A stretch of 64,000 nt of DNA, from positions 1 through 64,000 of the forward strand of contig JBFWOF010000031.1 in assembly GCA_050250665.1 (NCBI GenBank), given 5' to 3'. The stretch comes from JADKFD01 sp050250665 (GTDB lineage Bacteria; Pseudomonadota; Gammaproteobacteria; Xanthomonadales; SZUA-5). The translations under genes were made by a program, and so were the position numbers. The notes under the pieces are model-generated. The model was not told the DNA's origin and ran no database searches. It worked only from the letters and a program-made list of their open reading frames with translations. This document shows, piece by piece, positions 48,571 through 56,493 of this stretch (positions are counted from its first letter, which is position 1; every line of letters starts with the position of its first letter).

Positions 48571-49659
48571 TCAAGTGACCAAGGGTCGCGAGACCAGCTC
48601 TTCCAGCGCAGTCAGGGCCTCCTCAAGGCCATTTCGCAGTCCCAGGGTCTGCGAGCGGGTGCGCAAGGCTTGCCGTTTGGATCCATCACCTGACAGTTGC
48701 CGGGCCGCCGTGATCACCGCCTCGGTCTTGGGCGCACACTCCAATACCGCGCCATGTGCGGCTAGGGATTGCAGTCGCGGTGACTGGTCTTTGGCCAGCG
48801 CCACTGCCACGCACGGGACCTCCAGTGACACCGCCTGCAACAGCATGCTGCCGGCGCCAACTACGGCCAACTCGGCGCGCTGGAGCAGGGCCATCAGCGC
48901 TGCGTTGCTGAGCTTTCCAACACGCATCACGCTGTCGCTGTGCTCAGTCCGACTGGCGGCCCAATCTGCCCGAACGACCACGGCGGGCGACTGCAAGGCA
49001 CGTGCAGCTTCAGCGAAGGCGTCTCCGGCGGGCCGGCCCTCGATACGGCCACCGCCACCGCCGGGACAGAACAGCGCGAAGCCGGGATGGGCGTCGACGA
49101 AGTCACGCAGCTCCGGCGGCAGACGCTGCGGGTCCGGCGCCTCATGCAGGGTACCCAGCGGACGCCAGCGCAGGCCCTGATACCAGCGCAGCAGCCAGCG
49201 CTGATAGCGGCCGGGCAGGGTGGCATCGAGGCTGAGTTCGACCGACCAGTGCTCGCTGATCTGCGCCAGCGCGCCGAAACGAAAGCCGCGCGCCCGCGCC
49301 GAAGGCCGCGAGCTCAGATACACCACCTTGGCGCCGACAGCGCGGGCAGCGCGCAACTGGGCCGGTCTGGCGGTGCTGTCGAAGATCACCACGGCCGGGC
49401 GGCGCGAGCGGATCGCGGCAATCACTTCAGTGCTGGAGCGGGTCGGTGACCCCGGCAGCGGCACCTGATCGATACCGGGATCTGCCGCCGCCGGCAGCGC
49501 TGAAGCCGCGGCGGCAATGGCGATCGGCAGCCCCGGCCAGCGCTGCCGGGCGCTGCGCGCCAGCAACAGCGCACGCTGCAACTCACCGCTGCCGCTGCCA
49601 CCCGACACCGGAACCAGCAACAGCCCTCGCGGCAGCAGTCGGGCCTCAGCCAATCTCAT
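48571..49659 (-). CDS. GT-B-fold glycosyltransferase-like protein (MurG/PseG type)
   Basis: A 362-aa protein. The N-terminal part has a Rossmann-like strand/loop pattern (LLLVPVSGGSGSGELQRALLLA near residues 13-34), and VVIFDSTARPAQLRAARAVGAKVVYLSSR follows. The C-terminal half has GFALFCPGGGGGRIEG and AELAVVGAGSMLLQAVSLEVPCVAVAL, with Gly/Ser and Glu positions typical of the nucleotide-sugar site of GT28/PseG-like proteins. It does not match the classic MurG signatures fully, so the exact enzyme is unclear. It overlaps the upstream HD-domain gene by 14 nt and they are likely co-transcribed. No signal peptide. Confidence 0.65.
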   Translation of the reverse strand: MRLAEARLLPRGLLLVPVSGGSGSGELQRALLLARSARQRWPGLPIAIAAAASALPAAADPGIDQVPLPGSPTRSSTEVIAAIRSRRPAVVIFDSTARPAQLRAARAVGAKVVYLSSRPSARARGFRFGALAQISEHWSVELSLDATLPGRYQRWLLRWYQGLRWRPLGTLHEAPDPQRLPPELRDFVDAHPGFALFCPGGGGGRIEGRPAGDAFAEAARALQSPAVVVRADWAASRTEHSDSVMRVGKLSNAALMALLQRAELAVVGAGSMLLQAVSLEVPCVAVALAKDQSPRLQSLAAHGAVLECAPKTEAVITAARQLSGDGSKRQALRTRSQTLGLRNGLEEALTALEELVSRPLVT

Positions 49660-50725
49660 CGGCCAGGCGCAGGAAGGCCTCGATCACGTTCTGGCCGGTC
49701 TGGCCGGGCTTGGGACCACCGGGGAAGAGCTCGCGCATGCGCCGGCTCTGCCACTGCACCTTGGGTTCGTTGTTGCGCTTGCCGCTACCGAAGACTTCCA
49801 GCCCCAGCGGCGACACGAAGCGATGCAGTTCGAAGAAATAACGTTCCTGCCCCGAGGTCAGGAAGTCGAACACCGGCAGGGCCGACTCGGTGGCATTCAG
49901 GGCCCGGCCGGCGCGTTGCTCGCGCTCCTGGACCAGGCGCACGGCACTACCGGCAAAGGCGGCGAAGGGCTCGGCCACATTGGCGGTGTCCAGATCGGCA
50001 GCAAACAGCATCAGCCGGGTATAGCGCGCCGTTTCCGGATCCAGATCCTCCTCGGCGCGCTCGGCCCTGAGCTCGGCCACCAGCTTGGGCGCCAGCGACC
50101 CGCCCGAAGATGCGACTTCGGCGGTATTGAAGAAATTGCGGGCGGCCGGGCGGGCATCGAAGGTGGATCCGGCGATCATCAGACTCAGGGCCACGAAGAA
50201 CTCGCGATCCTGCTCGCGCGAGAAACCGACCTGATCGAGGATGCGACAGGCCTCGGCGACGCTGGCGCGCTCGTTGGCGCCGATGTCATGCCAGAAATCG
50301 GCCGCTTCGCGCTGGCGCAGATCGTGGCAGGTAGCGAACAGCGCCAGCAACAGCCAGTCCTCGGCCTGCAGCGCCTGCCAGCCCAGTTGCAGCCGTGCCC
50401 GTGCCAGTCGACCGTTGAGCAGCTCCAGCGCATGCTGCTCGTTGTGGTACTCGTGCAGATCACGGCCCCAGCTGCCGTGGCGGGAGGCCATGCGCACAAA
50501 GCTCAGCGCCAGCGCATCCTGGGCCTTCTTCAGCAGCGGTCGCAGGTCCTCGCCGAAAGCGGACAGATAGGACTGCCCGACCTCCTGCATCACCGCAAAC
50601 AGATCAGGACGGCGCTCGCGCAAGGCCTCCGCAGCCTGAGCGACATCGCGCACCAGGCGCTCGCAGGCGTCTGCCGGGAACTGGCTGTCCAGGTCGAGCA
50701 AGGCGCTGGCGACATCGGCTTGCAT
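49646..50725 (-). CDS. HD-domain metal-dependent phosphohydrolase-like protein
   Basis: A 359-aa soluble protein. The HEYHNEQHALELL motif (residues about 91-103) and the ALFATCHDL motif (about 128-136) give the HN..H/HD metal site of cyclic-nucleotide-phosphodiesterase/HD-type enzymes. The remainder is helical, with a coiled N-terminus (LRERRPDLFAVMQEVG). The C-terminal region is unlike classical PDEs. It may hydrolyse a phosphate ester, but the substrate is not known. The stop of this gene lies inside the start of the GT-B-like gene (14-nt overlap). A TATACT hexamer at 50770-50765 on the minus strand could be its -10 box. Moderate confidence in the family call, low in function. Confidence 0.65.
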   Translation of the reverse strand: MQADVASALLDLDSQFPADACERLVRDVAQAAEALRERRPDLFAVMQEVGQSYLSAFGEDLRPLLKKAQDALALSFVRMASRHGSWGRDLHEYHNEQHALELLNGRLARARLQLGWQALQAEDWLLLALFATCHDLRQREAADFWHDIGANERASVAEACRILDQVGFSREQDREFFVALSLMIAGSTFDARPAARNFFNTAEVASSGGSLAPKLVAELRAERAEEDLDPETARYTRLMLFAADLDTANVAEPFAAFAGSAVRLVQEREQRAGRALNATESALPVFDFLTSGQERYFFELHRFVSPLGLEVFGSGKRNNEPKVQWQSRRMRELFPGGPKPGQTGQNVIEAFLRLADEIG

Positions 50726-50871
50726 GAATGATCCGGCTTGCGTCCGAGGGCGGGTTCGCCCCGGAGTATACGAGGCTGGCGGCCTGTAGGACGCGACCGC
50801 GACACGCTGGTCAGATCAGCAGCTCGACAATGTCCGGCGGCGACTGCACGCGGCCTCCTGAAATCTGCGGG

Positions 50872-51558
50872 TCAGATCCAGCCGCGCTCGGCAAAGGAAA
50901 CCGTGGCGCCGTCACCGACGACGACGTGATCCAGCAGCCGGATCTCGACCAGCGCCAGCGCCTGGCGCAGGCGTTCGGTGAGTTCGCGGTCGGCGGCGCT
51001 GGGCTCGGCCACGCCGGAAGGATGGTTGTGCGCCACCACGACCGCGGCAGAGGCCAGCTTCAGGGCACGCTTGACCACTTCACCCACGTAGACCGCGGCG
51101 CCGGTCAGGCCGCCGTGGAACAGATCCTCGATGCCGATGACCTGATGCCGCGCGTCCAGGAACAGTGCCGAGAACACCTCGCGATCGGCGTCGCGCAGGC
51201 GCGCCTGGAAGACCTGATGGACATCGGCGGGGGCGCCGATGGTGCCGCCACGGCGCAGGTTGCCGGCGCTGGCGCGCCTGCCGAGCTCGGCCGCGGCCTG
51301 CAGCACCGCCCATTTGGCCGGGCCGATGCCGAGGCCGGCGGGCAGTTCGCTCAGGGCTGTCGTCAGCGTGGTCCGCAAACCGCCGCATTGCTTCAGCAGT
51401 TCTCGGGCGCTGTCGACGGCGCTGCAGCCACGGGTGCCGCTGCCCAGCAGCAGGGCCAGTAGTTCGGCGTCGCTCAGGCGCGCAGCACCGAGTTCGATCA
51501 GGCGTTCGCGCGGCCGCTCCTGATCGGGCCAGTCGTGGATGGGTCGATGCATGCTCAT
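50872..51558 (-). CDS. radC: RadC-family MPN/JAB-domain protein
   Basis: A 228-aa protein. The N-terminal helix-hairpin-helix-like region is LSDAELLALLLGSGTRG near residues 28-44. The MPN+ metalloprotease-like domain has the JAMM-type pattern HNHPSGVAEPSAAD near 177-190, with a Glu in DLFHGGLTGA upstream. RadC was named after a radiation-sensitivity gene, but its real function is still uncertain. The start at 51558 (MSMHRPIHDWP) gives the usual length of about 225 aa; in-frame sequence upstream overlaps the coaBC start region and is unlikely. It is divergent from coaBC, the standard arrangement in this group of bacteria. Confidence 0.95.
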   Translation of the reverse strand: MSMHRPIHDWPDQERPRERLIELGAARLSDAELLALLLGSGTRGCSAVDSARELLKQCGGLRTTLTTALSELPAGLGIGPAKWAVLQAAAELGRRASAGNLRRGGTIGAPADVHQVFQARLRDADREVFSALFLDARHQVIGIEDLFHGGLTGAAVYVGEVVKRALKLASAAVVVAHNHPSGVAEPSAADRELTERLRQALALVEIRLLDHVVVGDGATVSFAERGWI

Positions 51559-51688
51559 GGGTTGCCCCGTTGCGGGCGGACTGGCCCGGGAATCGCCAGC
51601 ATGAAGCGCCGCGAGCGCCTGCGCGATCCGGCAATCCCGCAATTTCCGGTAGTCTTCACCTGATTCGGGTGTAGGAATTTTCTGACGC

Positions 51689-52888
51689 GTGGCAGAGCTC
51701 TCGACAATGCGGCTGGTCCTGGGAGTGGGCGCAGGCATTGCTGCCTACAAGTGCGCCGAACTGGTGCGCCGGGTGCGCGAACAGGGCGCCGAGGTGCAGG
51801 TGGTGATGACCGATTCAGCCCGGCATTTTGTCGGCGCTGCCACCTTTCAGGCGCTATCCGGTCGGGCCGTGCGCAGCAGCTTGTGGGACGAGTCGGCCGA
51901 AGCGGCGATGGGGCACATCGAACTGGCACGCTGGGCCAGTCATGTCGTGATTGCGCCGGCCACGGCCGATCTGATTGCCCGACTGCGCGCCGGCATGGCC
52001 GACGATCTGTTGACCACGCTGTGCCTGGCCAGCGCTGCGCCGGTGTGGCTGGCTCCGGCCATGAACGCGCAGATGTGGGCCCATCCCTCGGTGCAGGACA
52101 ATCTGCAAGTGCTGGTTCAGCGCGGCCTGCGGGTTATCGGGCCCGCCATTGGTGACCAGGCTTGTGGTGATGTAGGCGCCGGGCGCATGGCTGAGCCGGC
52201 GGAGATCATCGAGGCATTGCTCGGCGCGGTGCCGCAGAGCCTGCTGGGACGCCGGGTCGTGGTCAGCGCCGGGCCGACCTTCGAAGATCTGGACCCGGTG
52301 CGTTTCCTCGGCAACCGCAGCTCCGGCAAGATGGGTTTCGCCATCGCTGCGGCTGCCCGCGCGGCCGGTGCCGATGTCGATCTGATCGCCGGTCCGGTGC
52401 ATCTGCCGACGCCGTCCGGCTGCCAGCGCCGCGATGTGCGCAGCGCCCTGCAGATGCGCGAGGCGGTCATGAGCGCGGCGGCGGGTGCCGATGTCTACAT
52501 CGGTGCGGCGGCAGTGGCCGACTATCGCCCGGCGGAGGCCGCGGCACACAAGATCAAGAAGGGAGCCGAAAACATGGCCCTGGCGCTGGTGCGCAATCCG
52601 GACATCATTGCCGAACTGGCGCGTTCGGCGCGGCCGCGTCTGCTGGTCGGTTTTGCCGCCGAAACCCGCGACGTGCTGGAATATGCTCGCGGCAAGCTCG
52701 AGGCCAAGGGTCTGGATCTGATCGTGGCCAATCAGGTCGGGCCGGACGCCGCCTTCGATCGCGATGACAACGCCCTCACCGTGATCTCGGCCGAAGGCAC
52801 CACCGAATTGGGCAGCGGCAGCAAGCGTGAACTGGCAGCGCGCCTGATCAGCTTGATCAGCCAGAAGCTGGGGGCCGACAAGGCATGA
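51689..52888 (+). CDS. coaBC: Bifunctional phosphopantothenoylcysteine synthetase/decarboxylase
   Basis: A 399-aa fusion making 4'-phosphopantetheine for coenzyme A. The CoaC flavin decarboxylase half (1-180) has GVGAGIAAYKCAELVR, the active-site His in GHIELARWASHVVIAPATAD, the PAMNAQMW loop and CGDVGAGRM. The CoaB half (190-399) has AGPTFEDLDPVRFLGNRSSG, AAVADYRPAEAAAHKIKKG with the key Lys, and LIVANQVG. The start is GTG at 51689; an ATG at 51707 (MRLVLGVGAG) would remove six residues and is plausible. It overlaps dut by ATGA, so they are translationally coupled. The order coaBC-dut-algC is characteristic of Pseudomonas/Xanthomonas relatives. Confidence 0.96.
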   Translation: MAELSTMRLVLGVGAGIAAYKCAELVRRVREQGAEVQVVMTDSARHFVGAATFQALSGRAVRSSLWDESAEAAMGHIELARWASHVVIAPATADLIARLRAGMADDLLTTLCLASAAPVWLAPAMNAQMWAHPSVQDNLQVLVQRGLRVIGPAIGDQACGDVGAGRMAEPAEIIEALLGAVPQSLLGRRVVVSAGPTFEDLDPVRFLGNRSSGKMGFAIAAAARAAGADVDLIAGPVHLPTPSGCQRRDVRSALQMREAVMSAAAGADVYIGAAAVADYRPAEAAAHKIKKGAENMALALVRNPDIIAELARSARPRLLVGFAAETRDVLEYARGKLEAKGLDLIVANQVGPDAAFDRDDNALTVISAEGTTELGSGSKRELAARLISLISQKLGADKA

Positions 52889-53352
52889 GCGCCAGCCCAC
52901 TGGATCTGGCCGTCAAGGTGCTGGATGAGCGCCTCGGCAGCATCTGGCCGCTGCCCACCTATGCCACTGCCGGCTCGGCCGGGCTTGATCTCAGGGCCTG
53001 TCTGCAGGCACCGCTGACGCTGGCGCCGGGCGCCAGTGAGCTGATTTCCACCGGCATGGCCATCCATATCGCCGATCCGGGTGTGGCGGCGCTGATCCTG
53101 CCGCGCTCAGGCCTGGGAGCCCGCCATGGCATTGTGCTCGGCAATCTGGTCGGCCTGATCGATTCCGACTACCAGGGGCCATTGATGGTGTCATGCTGGA
53201 ACCGATCCGGGCAGCCATTTAGTATTGCTCCGGGCGATCGCATCGCACAGTTGATTCTGGTACCCGTGCTGCAGGCCCAATTGCGGTTGGTCGACAGTTT
53301 TGATGCCACCGAGCGCGGCGACGGTGGCTTTGGACACAGTGGGCGCAGCTGA
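52885..53352 (+). CDS. dut: Deoxyuridine 5'-triphosphate nucleotidohydrolase
   Basis: A 155-aa trimeric dUTPase that hydrolyses dUTP to dUMP and prevents uracil entering DNA. All five motifs are present: SAGLDLRA at about 31-38 (motif 1), LPRSGLGARHG at 72-82 (motif 2), GNLVGLIDSDYQG at 87-99 (motif 3, with catalytic Asp), GDRIAQLIL at 117-125 (motif 4) and the C-terminal RGDGGFGHSGRS (motif 5). The length matches bacterial dUTPases (about 150). The ATG overlaps the coaBC stop as ATGA. It is followed after 85 bp by algC on the same strand. Confidence 0.98.
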   Translation: MSASPLDLAVKVLDERLGSIWPLPTYATAGSAGLDLRACLQAPLTLAPGASELISTGMAIHIADPGVAALILPRSGLGARHGIVLGNLVGLIDSDYQGPLMVSCWNRSGQPFSIAPGDRIAQLILVPVLQAQLRLVDSFDATERGDGGFGHSGRS

Positions 53353-53437
53353 GCGAGACTAGTGGCATTCCGAGCCGGTCTGTTGACCGGATGCAGCAGC
53401 ATCAAGCCAACCAGGATTTCCTGCCAGCGTGCCATCG

Positions 53438-55888
53438 ATGCGCAATCTCCTCTCAAAGCTGAAAGACGTCAGCGCAGCCAAACCCGGCGCCAAGCGCGCG
53501 AAATTTGATGTGCGCCAGATTCTCGCGCCAGTAGGTCTGGCACTGCTGTTGAGTCTGTCTGCCCTGTTCCTGTTTCAGACCTGGCAGGCATGGAGTTCCG
53601 AGTCGCTCCAGAGCGAGGCCGATCGCGTGGTCGCTCAGGCACGCCAGAGCATTGGCGGTTTTGTTTCCGAGCGGCAGCGCCAGTTGAGCGCGGCCCTGTT
53701 GCATCCGGAAATCGCCCGCTATTTCGCCAGTGGCAGTTCGGGTGACGCCACGCGAGCGTTGGCCGCCATCAAGGAAACCATGCCGGAAGTGAGCGATGGC
53801 CGCTTCATCGGCGCCGATGTGCTCGACGAAATCGGCGAGGATATCGGCGGTTTTGGCTATGCCAATGCCGAGATGCTGCTCAGCGCCGCGCGCCTCGGGG
53901 CGCCGGCACCGGCGCAGGTTCATGGTGTTCGCGGGGGGCCGCGCGAGCTGGTGCTGGTCAATCCGGTCAACAGCGGCGGCAGCATTGTCGGCTTCGCCTT
54001 GATCAAACTGCCCTACGAGCCTTTGCGAACCAGCTTTCAGCAGATATCGACCGGAGGTCTGCAACTGGCGCTGCTGCAGGGCGAAGTGGGTAATTCCGGG
54101 GTGCTGGAAGGCAACGGCGAAGCGGTAGCCAATACCGCGGCAGTTCCCGGCGCCATGTTGCGCATCGGTTATCGGATTCCGCCGCCACTGATCGTGTTGG
54201 GGCCGGAGGGTGCTCTGGGCAACCTCATCGCGGCGATCATCAGTGCGTTCGCCTCGATACTGGTCATCATCTGGCGCACGCGTCCCGAACTGCTGGAACG
54301 CCTGCTGCACCCTTCGCGTGCTTCCGCGCCCGGGGAAGTCACCCTGGAGGAGCGCTTGCGGGTGGAAGCGGCGGCCAGGGAGAGCAAAGCCGCGGCGACC
54401 AGCAAGGCAGCGGAAGCCGCCGCCGTGGTGGGGCAGATCGAGGTGGTGGACGCCCCTCCGGTGCAGACGGCTGCTGTGGCTGACAAAGCACGCAAGCCGG
54501 CGCCTTCGAAGTCAGGCGTACTGGATAGCAGCATTTTCCGTGCCTACGACATCCGCGGTGTGGTGGGAAAGACCCTGACTACCGCCATCGCCCGGCAGAT
54601 TGGTCACGCCGTGGGTTCAGAGGTGCGCGCACGCGGACTGCAGACCGTGCTGGTAGGCCGTGATGGCCGCCTGAGTGGCCCGGAGATGGCTGATGCCGTG
54701 ATTCAGGGACTGCTGGCCGCCGGTTGTGATGTCATCGACATCGGCGCGGTCCCCACGCCGGTGCTGTACTTCGCCACCCACGATCTCAGCGCCGGCTCCG
54801 GCATCATGGTGACCGGCAGCCATAATCCGCCGGACTATAACGGCTTCAAGATCATGATCGGCGGCGACACCCTGGCCGAGCAGGACATCCAGGCGCTGTA
54901 CGACCGCATCGTCGACGACCGTCTGGAATCCGGGCGCGGCGCGCTCACGCAGATGGATCTGGTCGAGAACTACATCGAGCGGATTTCCGGCGACATCCAG
55001 CTGGAGAGTCCGCTCAAGGTCGTCATCGACTGCGGCAATGGCATTGCCGGCGGCATCGCGCCACGCCTGTTCGAGGAGATTGGCTGTGAGGTCATGCCGC
55101 TGTACTGCGAGGTGGATGGCCACTTCCCGAACCATCATCCGGATCCCAGTGACCCGCGCAATCTGGAAGATCTGATCATCACGGTGCGTCAGCTCAAGGC
55201 CGATATCGGCCTGGCTTTCGACGGCGATGGCGATCGCCTCGGGGTGGTCACGGCCGCCGGCAAGATCATTTATCCCGATCGCCTGTTGATGCTGTTTGCC
55301 CGCGACGTGCTGACCCGCGCTCCGGGTGCCACGATCATCTATGACGTCAAGTGCACCGGGCATCTGTCGGGTGTGATCCTGGGTCATGGTGGCAGCCCGG
55401 TGATGTGGAAGACCGGTCATTCGCTGATCAAGAAGAAGATGAAGGAGACCCAGGCCGAACTGGCTGGGGAGATGAGTGGTCACTTCTTCTTCAAGGAACG
55501 CTGGTACGGCTTCGACGATGGTCTGTACGCCGGTTGCCGTCTGCTCGAGATCATCGCTGCCGATGGCCGCGATCCGGAGGAGATCTTTGCCGAACTGCCG
55601 CAGGGTGTGAGTACGCCGGAACTCAAGATCGAGATGCAGGAAGGGGCCCACTATCGCTTCATGGAGAAATTCCGTGAGCGCGCCAAGTTCGATGGAGCGC
55701 GCGTCACCTTGATCGACGGGGTGCGCGCTGACTGGGCCGACGGTTGGGGGCTGGTACGCTGTTCCAACACCACACCCTGTCTGGTGTTGCGCTTCGATGC
55801 CGCCGATGGCGACGCGCTGGCCCGAATCCAAGGGCTGTTCCGGGCCCAGTTGCTGGCGCTGGATGCCAAACTGGTCTTGCCGTTCTAG
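53438..55888 (+). CDS. algC: Phosphomannomutase/phosphoglucomutase with N-terminal membrane-bound extension
   Basis: An 816-aa protein. The C-terminal half (about 365-816) is a complete phosphohexomutase: SSIFRAYDIRG start, catalytic Ser461 in VTGSHNPPDYNGFK, metal site DGDGDR at 595-600, sugar-binding GEMSGH and phosphate-binding RCSNTTP. It interconverts mannose-1-P/6-P and glucose-1-P/6-P for LPS and exopolysaccharide. The N-terminal half has two membrane helices (about 28-47 and 263-279) flanking a periplasmic domain resembling a sensory PAS/Cache-like segment, and an Ala-rich linker (about 305-350). Pseudomonas AlgC is only about 460 aa; this long two-TM version occurs in Xanthomonadales relatives. 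Start at ATG 53438; GTG 53429 is possible. Confidence 0.94.
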   Translation: MRNLLSKLKDVSAAKPGAKRAKFDVRQILAPVGLALLLSLSALFLFQTWQAWSSESLQSEADRVVAQARQSIGGFVSERQRQLSAALLHPEIARYFASGSSGDATRALAAIKETMPEVSDGRFIGADVLDEIGEDIGGFGYANAEMLLSAARLGAPAPAQVHGVRGGPRELVLVNPVNSGGSIVGFALIKLPYEPLRTSFQQISTGGLQLALLQGEVGNSGVLEGNGEAVANTAAVPGAMLRIGYRIPPPLIVLGPEGALGNLIAAIISAFASILVIIWRTRPELLERLLHPSRASAPGEVTLEERLRVEAAARESKAAATSKAAEAAAVVGQIEVVDAPPVQTAAVADKARKPAPSKSGVLDSSIFRAYDIRGVVGKTLTTAIARQIGHAVGSEVRARGLQTVLVGRDGRLSGPEMADAVIQGLLAAGCDVIDIGAVPTPVLYFATHDLSAGSGIMVTGSHNPPDYNGFKIMIGGDTLAEQDIQALYDRIVDDRLESGRGALTQMDLVENYIERISGDIQLESPLKVVIDCGNGIAGGIAPRLFEEIGCEVMPLYCEVDGHFPNHHPDPSDPRNLEDLIITVRQLKADIGLAFDGDGDRLGVVTAAGKIIYPDRLLMLFARDVLTRAPGATIIYDVKCTGHLSGVILGHGGSPVMWKTGHSLIKKKMKETQAELAGEMSGHFFFKERWYGFDDGLYAGCRLLEIIAADGRDPEEIFAELPQGVSTPELKIEMQEGAHYRFMEKFRERAKFDGARVTLIDGVRADWADGWGLVRCSNTTPCLVLRFDAADGDALARIQGLFRAQLLALDAKLVLPF

Positions 55889-55926
55889 TCGGCCAGTTGT
55901 TGGTTCGGACCGTTGGCTCTGTGAGT

Positions 55927-55941
55927 GGGCTTTCGAAGCCC
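55927..55941. terminator. Weak hairpin between algC and HPt gene
   Basis: GGGCTTTCGAAGCCC (6-bp stem, 3-nt loop) lies between the algC stop and the converging HPt gene stop. No T-run is present, so this is only a candidate bidirectional terminator. Confidence 0.3.
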
Positions 55942-55946
55942 GCGCG

Positions 55947-56303
55947 CTACTGATTTCGCCATGCGCGTAGTGCGTTCATCCCCTCGTCCATGGCCCGGGT
56001 GAGCGCGCCGAGCAGACCTGGATTCAGCAACAGGGCCTGAGGATCGCCTTCGAGTTGTGCCGCCAGTCGCGACAGTGCGATCAGCCCGATCGAGCCGGCG
56101 CCGCCCTTGAGCGAATGCGCCAGCGACTTGATCTCGGGCCAGCGCTGTTCTGCCAGGGCCTGCTCCAGCGCCGTCAGCTGGCCCAGGCGCTTGGCTTCGA
56201 AACGTTCGATCAGCTGATCGAGCAATCCCGGTTTGACCCGGTCCAGCAGGCGCAGCTCGTCCAGAGTCTCCATATCCAGCAGGAGAGGTTCGGATGTGTC
56301 CAT
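55947..56303 (-). CDS. HPt-domain phosphotransfer protein
   Basis: A 118-aa protein with one histidine-phosphotransfer helix bundle. The phospho-acceptor His lies in SLAHSLKGGAGSIGL near residues 68-82, with the adjacent Lys and Gly of the HPt consensus. The N-terminal part has LDMETLDELRLLD and LLDQLIERFEA, usual for HPt proteins. ATG at 56303 is used; a TTG 12 bases upstream is less likely. It is divergent from the hybrid kinase at 56494, which has no HPt domain of its own, so the two may form a phosphorelay. The receiving response regulator is not in the window. Confidence 0.85.
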   Translation of the reverse strand: MDTSEPLLLDMETLDELRLLDRVKPGLLDQLIERFEAKRLGQLTALEQALAEQRWPEIKSLAHSLKGGAGSIGLIALSRLAAQLEGDPQALLLNPGLLGALTRAMDEGMNALRAWRNQ

Positions 56304-56493
56304 GGATGCGGTCAAGAAGGCGGCTCCGGCGTGATCGACTGCCCATGTTAGCCTCTGCCGGGCCCATGCGGATCAGCCCGGTCGCGGGCACACTGAGGCT
56401 TTGCGCCGAGATTGCGTACCAGGAAAGTACCGATGACTGATGCCAGCCGCTGGTCGCCCCCGTCCAACCCATCTGCCCATACGGGCGGGCGTC

